Shown here piece by piece: positions 44,723 through 57,710 of a stretch of DNA of 64,000 nucleotides. Both the position numbers and the translations under genes were made by a program. Below the pieces are notes generated by a model. The model had not been told where the DNA came from, did not search any database, and saw only the letters and a list, made by a program, of their open reading frames with translations. Positions within the stretch are counted from its first letter, which is position 1. Each line of letters starts with the position of its first letter. The DNA is from Dryas octopetala (Eukaryota > Streptophyta > Magnoliopsida > Rosales > Rosaceae). Location: contig OY992834.1 of the NCBI GenBank assembly GCA_963921425.1, positions 434,001 through 498,000 of the forward strand. The letters run 5' to 3'.

Positions 44723-47700
44723 TTTGAAGAGAAGAGAAAATTGATGCTAGTGGAGAGAGGGAGAGAGGTAAGCTCGAGCTGAGATAAAGAGATGGGGATT
44801 TGAGGAGATAAAGAGGGCCAGCTGAGCTGGCATTGGGTGGGTCCCACATGTGGGTATGTGGCAATTGGGGGCTGTCTAGGTGGAAAAAATGGGGTGCTGA
44901 ATGGTCCAGGGAGGTCGAAATGACCAATATACCCTGCCACATCAGCAAAATAGACGGAAGTTGAGACGGAAATTGGACGAAGGGGTACATTAGAATAACG
45001 TTGTAACTGTTAGGGGGTAAATTGATAAAATTAATAAGTAAGGGGGCACATTAGGAATGGAATCATAGTTCAGGGGGCAAAAATCATAATAAGCCTTCTT
45101 TTTATTGGAGCCACTTACACAAAGAAAATGAACACCATCTCAGCCGCTAGAATGCTTTTCCAATCAGAAGCTACATCTATGGTAGAACAGGTAACAATAT
45201 TTATTCATACCCATCTCACAACTTGAGCCATAAAGATATATAAACTAATTCATGATGATCAATTTCCTGCATCACAGACAATATCTCAAATCAAAACAGT
45301 GTATTAATTTGTTGGAGAAAACTCTGCAGTCAAGTCTTTCTCAGACTGCATGGCCAAAAAGTACCTGCTAAGCAAAGGAGAGGCTCTAATAAAGGGAATT
45401 GGAACAGGAATGTTTCAATCCGTGACTTTCATTTCTTGGGCTGTCATCATATGGGTTGGTGCTGTTGTAGTCACCGCCAAGAGGGCAAGTGGAGGAGATA
45501 TTATAGCTGCTGTGATGAGCATTCTCTTTGGAGCCATGTAAGGAATTGTAGTAGCAGTACCATATATTTTAAATACTTACAACAAATTAAATAACATCAT
45601 GACTTGGATCGTGTGAATTTCAGATCACTCACTTATGCTGCACCAGACATGCAAGTCTTCAATCAGGCAAAGGCTGCAGGAACTGAAGTCTTTAAAGTGA
45701 TCCATAGAAAGCCAGCAATAAGTTATGATTCACCAGGGAAGGAACTTGACGAGATTTATGGAAACATTGGCATACATGATGTACACTTTTCGTACCCTTC
45801 CCGGCCGGACAGAGCCATTCTTCAAGGGTTTTCATTGTTAATTCCAGCAGGAGAGACAGTAGCCTTTGTGGGTAGCAGTGGGTGTGGAAAGAGTACTATC
45901 ATCTCCCTAGTAGCAAGATTCTATGATCCCTCAAAAGGTCTGTACCTCCCTCCTTAATTTTCAACTCATCAACTCAAAATTTATGGAAATGGTTGCTAAT
46001 TATTAACACTGATCAATCAGGGGAAATTCTGATCGACAAGCACAACATAAAGGATCTTGATTTGAAGTTCCTGAGGAAAAACATTGGAGCAGTTTCCCAA
46101 GAACCATCACTGTTTGCAGGCACCATCACTGATAATTTGAAAGTGGGTAAGATGGATGCAGAAGATGCAGAGATACAGAAAGCAGCAGTCATGGCAAATG
46201 CACACTCCTTCGTATCCCAACTTCCAGATCAGTACAAAACAGAGGTCAGCTACTCATACCAGTGCAGGGGAAAGGCTGTTGAATTTTAAATTTTTTCTTT
46301 TTCATTTCGGGAAGGCAAAGCAAGAAACTATTAATACATACATATTATGCTAATTTGTACTCTTTGGGTGAAATGGGGTACAGGTGGGACAAAGGGGAGT
46401 CCAGTTATCAGGAGGACAAAAGCAGAGAATTGCCATAGCAAGAGCCATTCTCAAAAATCCTCCAATTCTTCTGCTTGACGAGGCAACAAGTGCCCTTGAT
46501 TCTGAGTCAGAGAAGGTGGTTCAAGACGCCCTTGACAAGGCTATGCAGGGAAGGACAGTCATCTTAATCGCACACAGACTGTCAACTATTATTAATGCAG
46601 ATATGATTGCTGTTGTAGAAAATGGACAGGTTACAGAAACAGGAACCCACCGTAGCTTGCTTAACAGCAGCAAATTCTACCATAACTTATTTTCCATGCA
46701 GAATCTCAACCCAGTTCGTGAGTCAAGGTCAATTCACACTTCAAATCACCATTTCTTACACATGTAATCTGCATAGACATAAAGCATATCTAACCAGAAT
46801 ACAATGTTGACTGAATAACAGAAAAACTAGTACCCCTGAAGAACCTGCAAGCACCCACCAAGAGATTTCACCTGAAGAGATAGAACAAGCCCAGGAACCT
46901 AGGGAGGCCGAAGGCTTCTTAATGACCCTCCCAAGCAAGAAGAACAGGAAAGAAGAAAACGAGCTATATTCTTCAGAATCTGGTTTGACTTGAAAAAGAG
47001 AGAACTCGCAAAGATTGCTCTTGGTTCCTTCGCAGCAGCTTTCTCTGGCATATCAAAGCCTGTTTTTGGGTTTTACATCATAACAATAGGAGTAGCGTAC
47101 TACAATACAGATGCTAAGAGGGAGGTCGGAAAGTATTCAATCGGCTTCTCTTTGATAGGATTTCTTTCATTGTTCTCTCACACCTTGCAGCATTACTTCT
47201 TTGGAATCGTTGGAAAGAAGGCCATGGCAAACCTGAGACGTGCTCTCTATTCAGGTATTATATAGTATTATACTACCGTCAGAATCACCTCATGTTTTCC
47301 ATTTCACTTAATGGAATCTTTCTGCTTTAAGAAGGTATTACAAAACTGAAAGTTAGCACTCATTCCATTAAAATCTTGCAGGTGTACTACGCAATGAAAT
47401 TGCATGGTTTGAGAAACCTGAGAATGGCATTGGTTCGCTTACTTCACGGATCATCAATGACACCTCAATGGTTAAAACCATAATTGCTGATCGAATGTCC
47501 GTTATTGTTCAGTGCATCTCCTCCATACTGATTGCAACTACTGTCAGCATGGTTGTTAACTGGAGAATGGGTTTGGTAGCTTGGGCTGTCATGCCTTGCC
47601 ACTTCATTGGTGGTCTGATTCAAGCCAAGTCTGCCAAAGGATTTTCAGGTGACTCAGCTGCTGCGCATTCGGAACTTGTTAATCTTGCTTCTGAGTCTGC

Positions 47701-48857
47701 AGCCAACATAAGAACCGTTGCGTCTTTTTGTCATGAAGATCATATACTCAGTAAAGCCAAAATATCTCTGGAAAACCCCAAGAAGAAGAGCAGAAGAGAG
47801 AGTATTAAGTATGGCATAATTCAGGGTGTTTCCCTCTGCTTATGGAACATCGCACATGCTGTTGCATTGTGGTATACAACAGTTTTGGTTGATCGAAAGC
47901 AATCAACTTTTCAAGATGGCATAAGATCATACCAGATTTCTCTCTCACAGTACCTACAATCACAGAATTATGGACATTGATTCCCACTGTCATCTCTGCC
48001 ATCAGTGTGCTAACTCCAGCATTCCAGACCCTTGACCGCCAAACAGAAATAGAACCGGCTACACCAGAAAATTCAAATCTTGAGAAAATCAAAGGGAACA
48101 TCGATTTCAGAGGGTCAAGTTTAACTACCCTTTAAGACCAGAAGTAACAGTCCTGAACAACTTCAGTTTACAAATTGAAGCTGGAACAAAGGTGGCTCTT
48201 GTTGGCCCAAGTGGAGCTGGAAAATCTTCCGTTTTGGCCCTTCTGCTCAGATTTTATGATCCTATGGAAGGAAAAATATTCATTGATAGAAAGGAGATAC
48301 GGGAGTATAATTTGAGATGGTTGAGAACACAAATAGGGCTAGTGCAACAAGAGCCTCTTCTTTTTAGCACCCCAATCAGAGCCAATATCTGCTACGGGAA
48401 CGACAGTGCTTCTGAAACTGAGATTGTGGAGGTGTCAAGGGAAGCAAACATAGATGAATTTATAAGTAATTTGCCTGATGGATATGAAACAGTTGTTGGG
48501 GAGAAGGGCTGCCAACTTTCAGGAGGACAAAAGCAAAGAATAGCCATAGCTAGAACACTGCTAAAGAGGCCTGCAATTTTGCTCCTGGATGAAGCAACAA
48601 GTGCCCTTGATGCTGAAACTGAGAAATCTGTAGTGAACGCATTGGAAGCAATAAATTTGAAAAAAAATGGTGGCCTACTGTCCAAAACCACACAAATTAC
48701 AGTTGCACATCGGCTTTCCACAATAATAAACTCAGATACCATTGTCGTCATGGATAAAGGTGAAATAGTGGAGATGGGTTCCCACTCAGCCCTAATAACA
48801 GCATCTGAGGGAGTTTATTCAAGATTATATCAGTTACAGAGCTTGATAGAAGAGTAA

Positions 48858-49861
48858 CATATTACATATAGTTGTCTTCGAGACGTGCATACCAAGGTAC
48901 TTAAAAGAGCCTTAGGACTATATAATTCCTTAGGAGCTTAAAGTAACGGTTATAGTAATTTTGTCATTAAAATAGAGGTTGGACGATGTTTTGTGACACA
49001 ATAAAATGTTGAATAGAGAAGCACAGAAGTTGCAATATATTATCCTATTATTGATAAATGAATAAACTTGTTCCCAAGGGGTGATGCCAAGTAGATTGTA
49101 GATACAATGTAAGTATACAAGAGAATACACTCCCATCAAAACTAACCCAGGGGGAGGAGGCACACATGAAATCAACAAAACCTAAGATAATATTACACTA
49201 GGAAGTAGTCATTGCCTCCATCAACATAAATAAAGAATACATGCGTGTGCCCTTGAGCTTCAGCAGACTTTACTCCTTGCCCTCAAAAGTATGTTTACCC
49301 CAGAAAGCAAGCAAAAGGCAGTCGCTTTCAGTGCTGCCAGATTGTGTCTCCAGCCAAATCTTCTAGGCAGCTAAAAAGAAAATCAAACAGATCATGTGAT
49401 TTTATGAGGTGGCAAAGCATCACAGCTCCCTAGCAGCTGAAGAGTAAGAAGAGGTGATTCCCTGACTCCAGTAGCAGTAGCACATTTCCTCAAAATCAAC
49501 CCACAATTAGTCTCAGATCAAAAAACGTGCAGCCTTCTTCTAGAGCTTCAGAAATCCAATTTTCTTATGGAAGAAGCCTTAAAACTGTGAATTTCAATTC
49601 ATTCTCTTTTACCATGCGTTAATTCCAAACATATCTGATCTTTCCCTGTCCTGTCAAAACACTTACTGCATAAAAGAGAACAGTAATATAGCCACTTGTC
49701 CCAGTTTCCAGTCATAATGGTTTGTCTAGATCTTTGATTCCAATAAAGAGTTCCCAGCATACCACCAAAGTACTTTACCAACTAGGCAGCCCTATTATAC
49801 TATCTAGAATATTAAAAAGGACTGGAAAAGCCGATCACAAATGTTCAACAGGTTCCTCCCT
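48858..49861. other. Intergenic region between the ABCB pseudogene and the C78 peptidase gene
   Basis: One kilobase between two converging genes, probably their 3' UTRs and spacer. No domain-bearing frame or repeat was seen. Confidence 0.5.
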
Positions 49862-51846
49862 TTAGAAATCAAGAAAAACACTATCTATTGTCTTGAACAA
49901 CTCCACTTCATCCCCACTTGCGATTCCAGGATCAATATAACACAACTGAAACAAAGCCATCACATCAAGCCCAGTCCTAAAGAGTAATAAAGCCAAAGAC
50001 AAATGTTATATTTAATTAATCATTACCTGGTACTGTGGCTTTCTCAGTGTGTGAACCCCTCTTTTTATAAGCTTCTGCCATCCTACTTTTTCCTTTAGCA
50101 ATTTTTCCAGATCTGCCGTTCTCTGTAATTTTGTTGCACAAGAGTGAAAAACCAATTATCCTATGTTCAATAATGAGCAGGGTCCACAAATTCATAAGAA
50201 GAGGCAGAAAATTACATGACCAGGATCCAAAATTAAAAGACTGTGCTGCGGCATCCCATTACGTTGATGTCTGACTTGAATCCCAACAATGGTTCTCGAA
50301 TGTCCATCATGTTGGAAGTACAAGGGTCTGCTCAAAGAACCTCTCTACAAATTAGAACACAATATAAACAGTCTTTTGTATATTAACAAAAAGTTCAAAA
50401 CAAAATACTTCTATGCATTTTTGCACTCTTGGCACTATAGCTACTAGCTGAGATAGAAACTTACGTTTTGTCACTCACGATGACCCGATGATTGCCAGAT
50501 TTGGTATTATTATCAGAGAAGTAATTCCAGATCCAATCAATGAGAACCTGATGACCCTTGCTTTCCCTTGTAAACTTATTTCCCAAATGATCATTACTTA
50601 CTCTACCCAAAGAGTCACCAAGATGGACAGTAGAACATCCAGACTTTTCATGCCCACTGGAACCTGCTTGGTTAATATCATGATTCCTTCCCAACAGATA
50701 TCTATCCATCGGCCCACAAACCTGAATTGCTTTCCTCTTTCCACCATTATGTATTCTCTTTACCTCTTCCCCATGATTTGAACCAGGAAGAGAAAGATAA
50801 AGCGATTCGAGTTCCTTGGGACCAAAATCTACTATCCTTGCCCGAAGCCCAAAAGAACGGAAAAGGGCAGCACATTCAGTAGTTCCAATCTTTCTGGCTG
50901 AGCCATAAATTTTGTTAGCAAAATGATCAGAGCCAAGTACGTCAAATCCCTTTTCCCAAGCAATCTCAAGCCACCTTTGGAGTGATGGGATATCAGGAAC
51001 AAATCCCAAACCACCAAACAAAACCTCCCGAGCTTCTTGCCTTTGCATAAGCAAGTGGGAGCTAAGCATTTGGATGTTACGCCACCCACAACCCCACCCA
51101 ACATCCTCAGATCGAATGCTCTGAAAATGATCAATATAACCCGACAAAATAGTGGTTGTATTTCCAGGTTCTAACTCCAAACAGTCTCTCAGCAATGCCA
51201 TCAAACCACCTTCAATTTTGTGGAAAGTGGTCCTAGTCTGTAAAGCAACCAAGCAAGAGATACTTTCCTCCATACTACATTGTTCATCACTTCTGGCAAA
51301 TGGCAAGTCACTGATTGCTTGACGGTTCTGCAAGCGTATCAATGAGAAATTAAGAAGTCAGTATACTACGATTCGGGTTCCTGTTTAAAGGGGAAAACAG
51401 AAGAAAACAAAGTTGTTGTCCACCCATTTTATTAACATAGACATTCTCTGTTCCCTCAGAAAAACGAAAAGAAAAATAAATAATTTTTTCATGATAAGAA
51501 AAAAAACCCAGACATCAAATGTGTAATATTGTTTTCTTAATGCTTTGAATAGGCCAGGAGTTATAAAAGAAAACAAATGGGGAAAGTAAAGAGTACCATA
51601 GATGGAGGTGAAGAAGTGGCAAGATCAAGTTGTTGGCCAAATTCCAAGTCCCTTGCGAGTTGCTCATCATTAACCTCAAAGTGACTGTTGGCATGCCTGC
51701 AATTCAAATTCATTTCTTTACATATATAATCACAAAAACAAAAAAACAAAAAACAAAAGGTTGCATTTTATACGGTACATATCATACCGTTCAAGTTCTG
51801 AGGATGGAACTGTCAGATGACAGAAGGGGCAAGACGAAGAATCCAT
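49862..51846 (-). CDS. Zinc-finger peptidase C78 (ZUP1/UFSP class)
   Basis: Six exons join in phase: 51846-51788, 51696-51597, 51327-50465, 50342-50216, 50122-50027, 49945-49862, giving 442 residues. Residues 6-25 form a C2H2 zinc finger (CPFCHLTVPSSELERH...H). The C78 domain starts near residue 120 with the catalytic-cysteine motif GWGCGWRNIQM, then KGHQVLIDWIW and LLILDPGH, which carry the expected His and Asp. Human ZUP1, with the same finger-plus-C78 plan, cleaves K63-linked ubiquitin chains, while UFSPs act on UFM1. Which modifier this plant protein prefers cannot be read from sequence. The exon 4 acceptor (TAGAG|AGG) was chosen because the neighbouring AG gives a stop. The start is fixed by the finger at the very N terminus. 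The closest Arabidopsis match by recall is At5g24680. Confidence 0.9.
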
Positions 51847-51929
51847 GTCACTGGTAAGCTATAGCTATCATACACAATTTGATAACTTTATATGATTTTA
51901 GCCAAACAACGAGAGGAGGAAAAAGAAGA

Positions 51930-51950
51930 AGAAGAAGAAGAAAATCCAAA
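51930..51950. repeat. Short (GAA)n run upstream of the C78 peptidase gene
   Basis: About six GAA units in the 5' leader or promoter of the peptidase gene, roughly 85 bases before its ATG. The rest of the spacer to the ATG13 stop (52689) shows nothing notable. Confidence 0.7.
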
Positions 51951-52689
51951 CTCGCTCTCCTTGTTTGAATTGCGTATGAACTGGACGTTCCTCTTTCGGT
52001 CTTTCCTTTCGGACCGAACCCGATCAGCTAAATGAATTGGACTTGGGATTTAGGGCTGGGGCAGATTATGGGCCTGACTGTAGGCTAAAAACCTGTTACA
52101 AATACATCCGGATTTGGGATTCGGCCCATCGTTCTTTAATATGGATTGTTTTCTTTTAAAAAGAATTAATCTCATTCATATTAAGTATTTTCCAATCAAC
52201 CAATGCATAAGGAGGAATTGATCATTAAGAAAAAAATTAAGAAAAATAAAATACGTATCAAATTGTGATTGGCTAATAAAAAGAAATAAGAAGCCAAACA
52301 TTTTTATTCCCAATCTCCTCTTTTAGGTTATCAAGTTCCAACATTCCGTTGGAGATGACATTTGGATTTTGGATAGATATTATTGATTCTAATTTTGTTC
52401 TCAAAATCTTTCTTTCTTAATTATTTATAACAAATTGTTATCAGCTGCTATCATGCCATTTTGCTTCATTGCAAGTTCACAAGTTTTGCTGAGAGAGAGA
52501 GAGATCAGTATAAACTTTTCCTAAATAGTAATGGTCATGAAGATCCACTAAACTGATTTAGTGATAGTAACTAGTTTTCAGTCATGATATATACAATCTG
52601 TTAGCAATCAGACGAAACTGTATGCTCTTTTTCAAGCTTCCCTCTCACACAAGAAATCACCCACCAATGACCAAAGCTCTGCAGGATTA

Positions 52690-55547
52690 TTATGCTTCTT
52701 CTTTGGCCAGCACCCTCATTCCACTCTTAGATAGTAGAAGGTCTTTCATCTCTCTGTAACTTCTGAGCTCCTCCAGTGCATCAGATGTCCTTCGAGGCAT
52801 AAAGAAACCAGAAGCTGTAGCAACTCCTCCGTCATGTTCAGTCTTCACGGATTGGGATGAGTAACAACTTGAATCTTGGCGCAGAGGTGGCGCTGTCCTC
52901 AGCATCTGAACAAGAACGCCAACAGCAGCATCTTGTGATTTTCTACCCAGTGGCAATGACTGTGATGTAAACTCTGAAGCTTTTTTGCCATCAAGATTTT
53001 GACTGTTCACCCAAAATATAAAATAGAGAGAAACATAAGTAAGATGCTATGCAGGTAAGCTTGCATATTGCACAACAAGAAACACACTAAATGCAAATTC
53101 AGATATAGGGTATAAGATAAGGCTGGAAACAGTTACAAGCACAGTGAACAATGCCTGACAAAAACTAAATAACCCAGCAAATATAGTGAACATATTTTTC
53201 CCCATCGTCCATTTCAATATACTACATCAGTTTACCAAAAAGAAGCTAGTAACAAAAAGTAGAGTTCTTAAGTAGAGTTCTTAGTTTAATATTTTGAAGC
53301 TAGTAACAAAAAGTAGAGTTCTTAGTTTAATATTTTGAAAAGGGATTGTAGCAGCATGCATAACTTCTCCATGCATACAAGAACAGAATACCTAGGAAAC
53401 TGCTGCGAGCACTAGGAACAGAATACCTAGGCAACTGTCTGCCAACACCTAATGTAAAAACTTTGTTGAAAACCATAGGATCATTATGTTGAATACCATA
53501 TGAATGTTATGATGCAAATGCAGGTATTGTAGTCTAAATCATCCTCAACTTGAACACAGAATATAGACCCCCAAGCACATATGCCTCTAGCAACTGATGG
53601 TCAAACCTGACCCAACCATGTTCTGTGTTTTACTGCTTCTTTTCTCCTTCATAAAATGCAAGGTTTTCAAACTGCATAACTATTTGGCTAAGTTTTCCTT
53701 GATCACCCACTAGCCCAGAAATTCAAGAAGGCTGGAAAACGATAACCATTAATGTGAGAAACACTAAAGGCATGCAGAAAAGTAGCCAAAACAATTATGA
53801 AGGAGAGGACAACAACTTCAATTAAATAATACCATCACTTTATACAAATTTCCTTAGGCCAAAGATGGTCTACGACTACATATATAAATATAACCCTTAA
53901 GGGTTAATTTAAGTACCTGGTTTGAAAATCTGATGTATCAACATCATCAACATCGAACGGACATGAGAACTCACAATCGTCCAAATCATCCTGGAAAGAT
54001 AATCTACTGGAGCTTCTAGAAAATCCAACACGTGGTGAGCCACTAGAGGACAACAATCCTGAGAACCGCCCTGAATCTTCTTTACTGTCTTTCATCACCT
54101 AAGAAACAAAAAAGAACTTGTCTTACTACCAAGCACAACAGGCCATAAATGGAGCAAACAAGTTGCTAAATCAGAAAACAGGGACTACCTTCTGACCAAT
54201 GTTATGATTTGACATTCCAGGGTGCATTTCTCCGGCCCTTGAAGCCTCTAATTTTCTAAAGGCCCTGATTCCAGATGGAGACTCTTGCGAGGAATGATCA
54301 TTCCTTGTGCTTCTGGGGGATAATGGAGGAAGAGAATTTCTACTTGGATCAGAAAAATTGGGAGAAAGGTATCTAGAGCTTCTGCCCCCCATTGGAAGAG
54401 GGATGCTTACAGGGGCAGTTTCTGAACGAATTCGAGTTTGCATGGGATTGAAATTACCACTAGACAAGTATGTTGGGGGAGATGGGGATGGAGATGGTGA
54501 AAACGGAGGTGAAAGCTGATACTCATCGTAACTAGGAGTCTTTTGATAACTTTGAACTCTATTGTTTTGAACTCTGTTATCAATAGGAGGAGATCCAACA
54601 TCATGTGACATAAGAGGTGCACGATATGCAGGTGGAGATCCAACTAGGGGTTTATACTGCACAAGAGGAGGTCTGTGAAAGCCGCTTGTCCAGCTGTGTG
54701 GGCGTTGAAATGGTGCAGTAGTTGGAGGTTGTATTCCTCCCAATGGAAAGGAAGTTGCACGAACACTCTTCACTGATGAGGGGAGAGACCTCAGGGGGTC
54801 AGTGGCTGGACTACCAACATAATCTGTAATTATCTTCGGTGGCATTGGTGTTGAAGGCTGAAGATTGAAATCAGACAGCGTTTTACGGTAAGTTACAGAT
54901 AAAGAAAGACGGCCAGGATTGGCCTCTACAGAAGAAAAACTGTATTCCTCCATCATTTCCTCCTCCCCCCTTGAGAATGGATCTCTAAATGAAGACACCT
55001 TGTAAATAATATCAAAATTATAAGTCTGACTAGATGTACTTAGCTGTCTAAAGATCCTATAAGCTGGAAGAAGCCTCATATATGAACAAAGAGCGCGTAA
55101 AAGTAAGATTGATTTCTTGTATGTCTTCTTGTAAGAGGCCGAAGCATCACCAGTTTGAGGAGCCACAAACCGTGGAGTTTCATACTGAACAACCCACCTC
55201 TCTATAATTGTCTCAACAGATGTCCCCACCACCGTATACAGATTGTCAACAGATGAAGAATTAGGCCCTCCATGAACAAGTATTATGTCAATTATCATCG
55301 GATCCATTACATTTCTGTGCCAAAAATTCAAATTTTCAAGAGCTGCAGGGCGGTCCCCCAGTATTAAGTTGAACCATTTGTCACTCTTTTTCACTCGAGT
55401 AACCGATGACAGGTCACCACTGCGATCATGTGGGTGAAGAGAAGGGATCCTAGAGTCCAAGATTATATGCAAGCTCTTCAGTAGAAATTGGGAAACTATC
55501 TGTTCCAATTTCCCCAATTCAGGCTGAGAATTATTCTGAAAATCCAT
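52690..55547 (-). CDS. ATG13: ATG13, autophagy initiation factor
   Basis: Three exons join in phase: 55547-54189, 54098-53917, 53002-52690, giving 617 residues, the usual plant ATG13 size. ATG13 is the regulatory partner of the ATG1 kinase that starts autophagosome formation and receives TOR signals. The N terminus (MDFQNNSQPELGKLEQIVSQ) leads into the HORMA domain at about residues 15-225, with KWFNLILGDRPAALENLNFW and KTYKKSILLLRALCSYMRLL. The remainder is a long, Ser/Pro-rich disordered region (residues about 225-617). It includes the SGSPRVGFSRSSSRLSFQDD segment conserved in plants and ends MRVLAKEEA. Intron 2 holds a small tandem duplication (53243-53338). The leader probably contains an intron, with a GTAAGT donor near 56100. 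Confidence 0.93.
53243..53338 (-). repeat. Tandem duplication in ATG13 intron 2
   Basis: GAAGCTAGTAACAAAAAGTA occurs twice, 53 bases apart, with an inner duplication of GTAGAGTTCTTA. Intronic, no effect on the protein expected. Confidence 0.8.
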
Positions 55548-57294
55548 AGTTCTTAAAACTAGATCTCTATTTAGACTCCCAATCCCTCATACAGCATTTC
55601 AGTCAGAAGCAATCCTTACCCACAAAAACTCCTTGCCCAAATCAATTAAAGACCACAACATGAGCTCTGATAGAGTCTTGCTCTTGCACTAAACAATACA
55701 ACTATCTGATGTATACAGTGTAAAATGAAATACCCTCTTCACGGAAGCTTTCTGAACCATAACAAATTCAAGAATTGGCCTTCATGATGATGCAAGAACA
55801 AACCGGGCAGCTACTTTGTCTACGCAGATAGAGTAAAATCAGACGACCCAAATAAACCCATATCCAAAATTTAACAAACAAAGCATGCAATGACCCCCAT
55901 AAATATCGGAAAGTAGCAGATCAATCAAATGGGTACATGGGTCTCCGGACGATCCAAGAAGATCGTGAAATTAGCAAGAAACCAGATGAATGCAAATCAG
56001 ATTATGTGAAAATGAGAGATCGATAATCTGAGATGATCCTGAAAACGTAGTAGAATGAAAATTGAAAAGGAAAAGACGTGCACATCATATGAAAACTTAC
56101 TGAAAGATAGGAGTGATGAAAATTTATTTTGTTCTTCTGCAATGTCAAGACACAGCGACGTCAAAGATTGCGTAGAGCAAATCGAGCCCACGTAAGTGCC
56201 TCTTCCTCAGTTTGCTTAAGTAAACATTTCATTTCAAATTGTTAAATAAAAAAATCTCTCAATCATTTGTTTGAAGAAGCTATGTCATTGGAATGGACTG
56301 AAAGGAGGGGATAGCGTATAAATTAATTTATAATTGAAATTAATTTTTTTGTTAAATAAAGATATTTAAATAACAATGGAAACAAATTCAACGATTCAGA
56401 ATTAATAGCTAATGTGTTTTTTCTCTCATGGTATCATACTATCATCTAAATAGTTTTTTTTTATTTACGGTAAAAATGTAACATGTTATCATGCTTACAG
56501 AAAAAGAAGAAACACATTTACCACCCATGTGAATAATGCTTTCACTCCTTATCTCCCACCATAATATTTTATATATCCAATAATACAATATACACACATG
56601 AGACAATATTATGTGACAATTGGAGTTATCCATTACGAATATCTCAATCTTTATTAGAAATGCTGACTATTTATCCACTTTAGCTTTCAGCTCAAAATTG
56701 ATGGATCTTAATGGCGGATGTAACCCATGTTGCAAAAAGGACAAGATTTTGGGCCTTAATCCGAACACCTCCTTTCCAATTAAGCCCAGTCTACTAACTG
56801 GTTTCGAGAGCCCGGTCCATTATCTATTTCAGATTGAAGATATTTCGGGAGACGGAACTTGGGCCTCGAAAGGCCACGATCCTTGTCCAATAATTACGCA
56901 CAGATGAAAGATATTTTTACGTTTCACATAGTTGTGCGAATAATAGGGCCCAGGCCTGTCGTGTGTTTGTGTTTGTATTTGATTATTTTAAGGCTATGGA
57001 AATTTGGAAACAATTCGAACCTTCGGATAGATTTGGTCCTTTCAGTTAAAAGGCAACCTTGAATTTCCCATACACTTCTTCATCTGGTCACTGGTCAGCT
57101 ATATTGACATTAACCAACTGACGAACTGAGAGTGTCGGCGAGTCTCCTTAATTATTCTTTAAACAATACTGCATTAGATCATCACCAATTACATATTGCT
57201 AACAATAATAATGTTTAATATTCATGCATGCACCTTAGTTCAACTTGTCAAGTAACATGGATATATACTAGAATGAAAGAGGTAAATCTTAAAT
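55548..57294. other. Spacer between ATG13 and LSU, including the ATG13 leader
   Basis: On the minus strand a TTTCA|GTAAGT donor at about 56100 suggests a 5' UTR intron of ATG13 that ends shortly before its ATG. From 56300 to 57290 no gene or clear element was recognised. Confidence 0.45.
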
Positions 57295-57465
57295 AGACAA
57301 AGATCCCCTACCCATTTTCTCTACCATGCTTGGTACAAGGCTAAAATCTTAGCCATTGAAGAGAGAGTAGAAAGAGAAAAAAAAGGGAGAGAAAGATGAG
57401 TTCAATGGCTAAGATTTTAGCCTTGTACCAAACATGGTAGGAAAATGGGTAGGAAATCCTTATCC
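57295..57465. mobile_element. Hairpin MITE, 171 bp, with 9-bp target duplication, upstream of LSU
   Basis: Long arms (left CTACCCATTTTCTCTACCAT and TACAAGGCTAAAATCTTAGC; right their complements) surround a loop of about 40 bases. ATCTTAAAT flanks both sides (57286-57294, 57466-57474). It lies about 390 bases before the LSU start codon. Its transcript could fold into a long perfect stem. Confidence 0.88.
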
Positions 57466-57710
57466 ATCTTAAATCCAATGCCTAACTTACAAAAGTATCT
57501 TCGTTTTACTTTTGGAATGTATATATTGTATTACTTGTCGCATCTTTTATTTAAAAAACCTGTGTTGCAAAACATCAACTCCTCATCTAATTAAATGCGC
57601 GGAAACACGATTAGTGGGTTGTTATTACGGGAGGAAAAAACTCAAACTAACCAAGGAGTTAAGTGACAGACGCAGATGCGTAAGCAGAATCAGAATTTGA
57701 AAACTCTGGC

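Larger units (their letters stand above)
41236..45095. mobile_element. Mutator-like transposable element (MULE), 3.86 kb
   Basis: The terminal inverted repeats are 276 bp each (41236-41511 and 44820-45095), start GGCTTATTATGATTTTTGCC, and differ at two positions by eye (41431 region T/C and 41496 region G/A). They carry a 9-bp target duplication. Inside are a truncated MURA-type transposase on the plus strand, an 86-bp tandem repeat, and a GRF zinc-finger gene on the minus strand, each fed by its own terminal repeat. It inserted into a TMD1 exon of the ABCB gene. The near-identical ends suggest a recent insertion. The lost transposase C terminus makes it non-autonomous. Confidence 0.95.
41227..45104. 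repeat. 9-bp target-site duplication of the MULE
   Basis: The left copy TTCTTTTAA (41227-41235) and right copy TTCTTTTTA (45096-45104) differ at one base. Removing the element and one copy restores the ABCB reading frame PLIL-FIGATYTKK across the junction, which shows the pre-insertion sequence. Confidence 0.9.
39804..48857 (+). pseudogene. Full-size ABCB (MDR/PGP) transporter pseudogene interrupted by a MULE
   Basis: Two TMD-NBD halves can be followed through many exons. TMD1 is at 39882-41235, continuing 45105-45957. NBD1 is at 45780-46700 (Walker [30 protein letters not shown]). TMD2 is at 46950-48060. NBD2 is at 48130-48857 (Walker [30 protein letters not shown]) and ends LYQLQSLIEE. Lesions: in-frame TAG at 39867-39869 (likely GAG to TAG); 3.86-kb transposon at 41236-45095; in-frame TAA at 45305-45307 inside the KTV(Y)-FVGENS motif; frameshift near 46925 before KQEEQERRKRAIFF; one-base deletions near 47932 (before FSLTVPTITELWTLI) and 48110 (before VKFNYPLRPEVTV). 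Relatives move auxin or other small molecules across the plasma membrane; the substrate here is unknown. The gene cannot encode a full transporter. Confidence 0.93.

Noticed and set aside
44719..44940. Minus-strand frame overlapping the GRF gene start
   Set aside because: Lies in the right terminal repeat and is a shadow frame; the GRF frame has the zinc-finger residues and matching splice sites.
57500..57710. Second LSU copy, expected from the paired arrangement in Arabidopsis
   Set aside because: Neither strand nearby (57000-60200) encodes the RLRVAE/LCSQLGELE signature apart from the gene at 57855; only one LSU gene is present.
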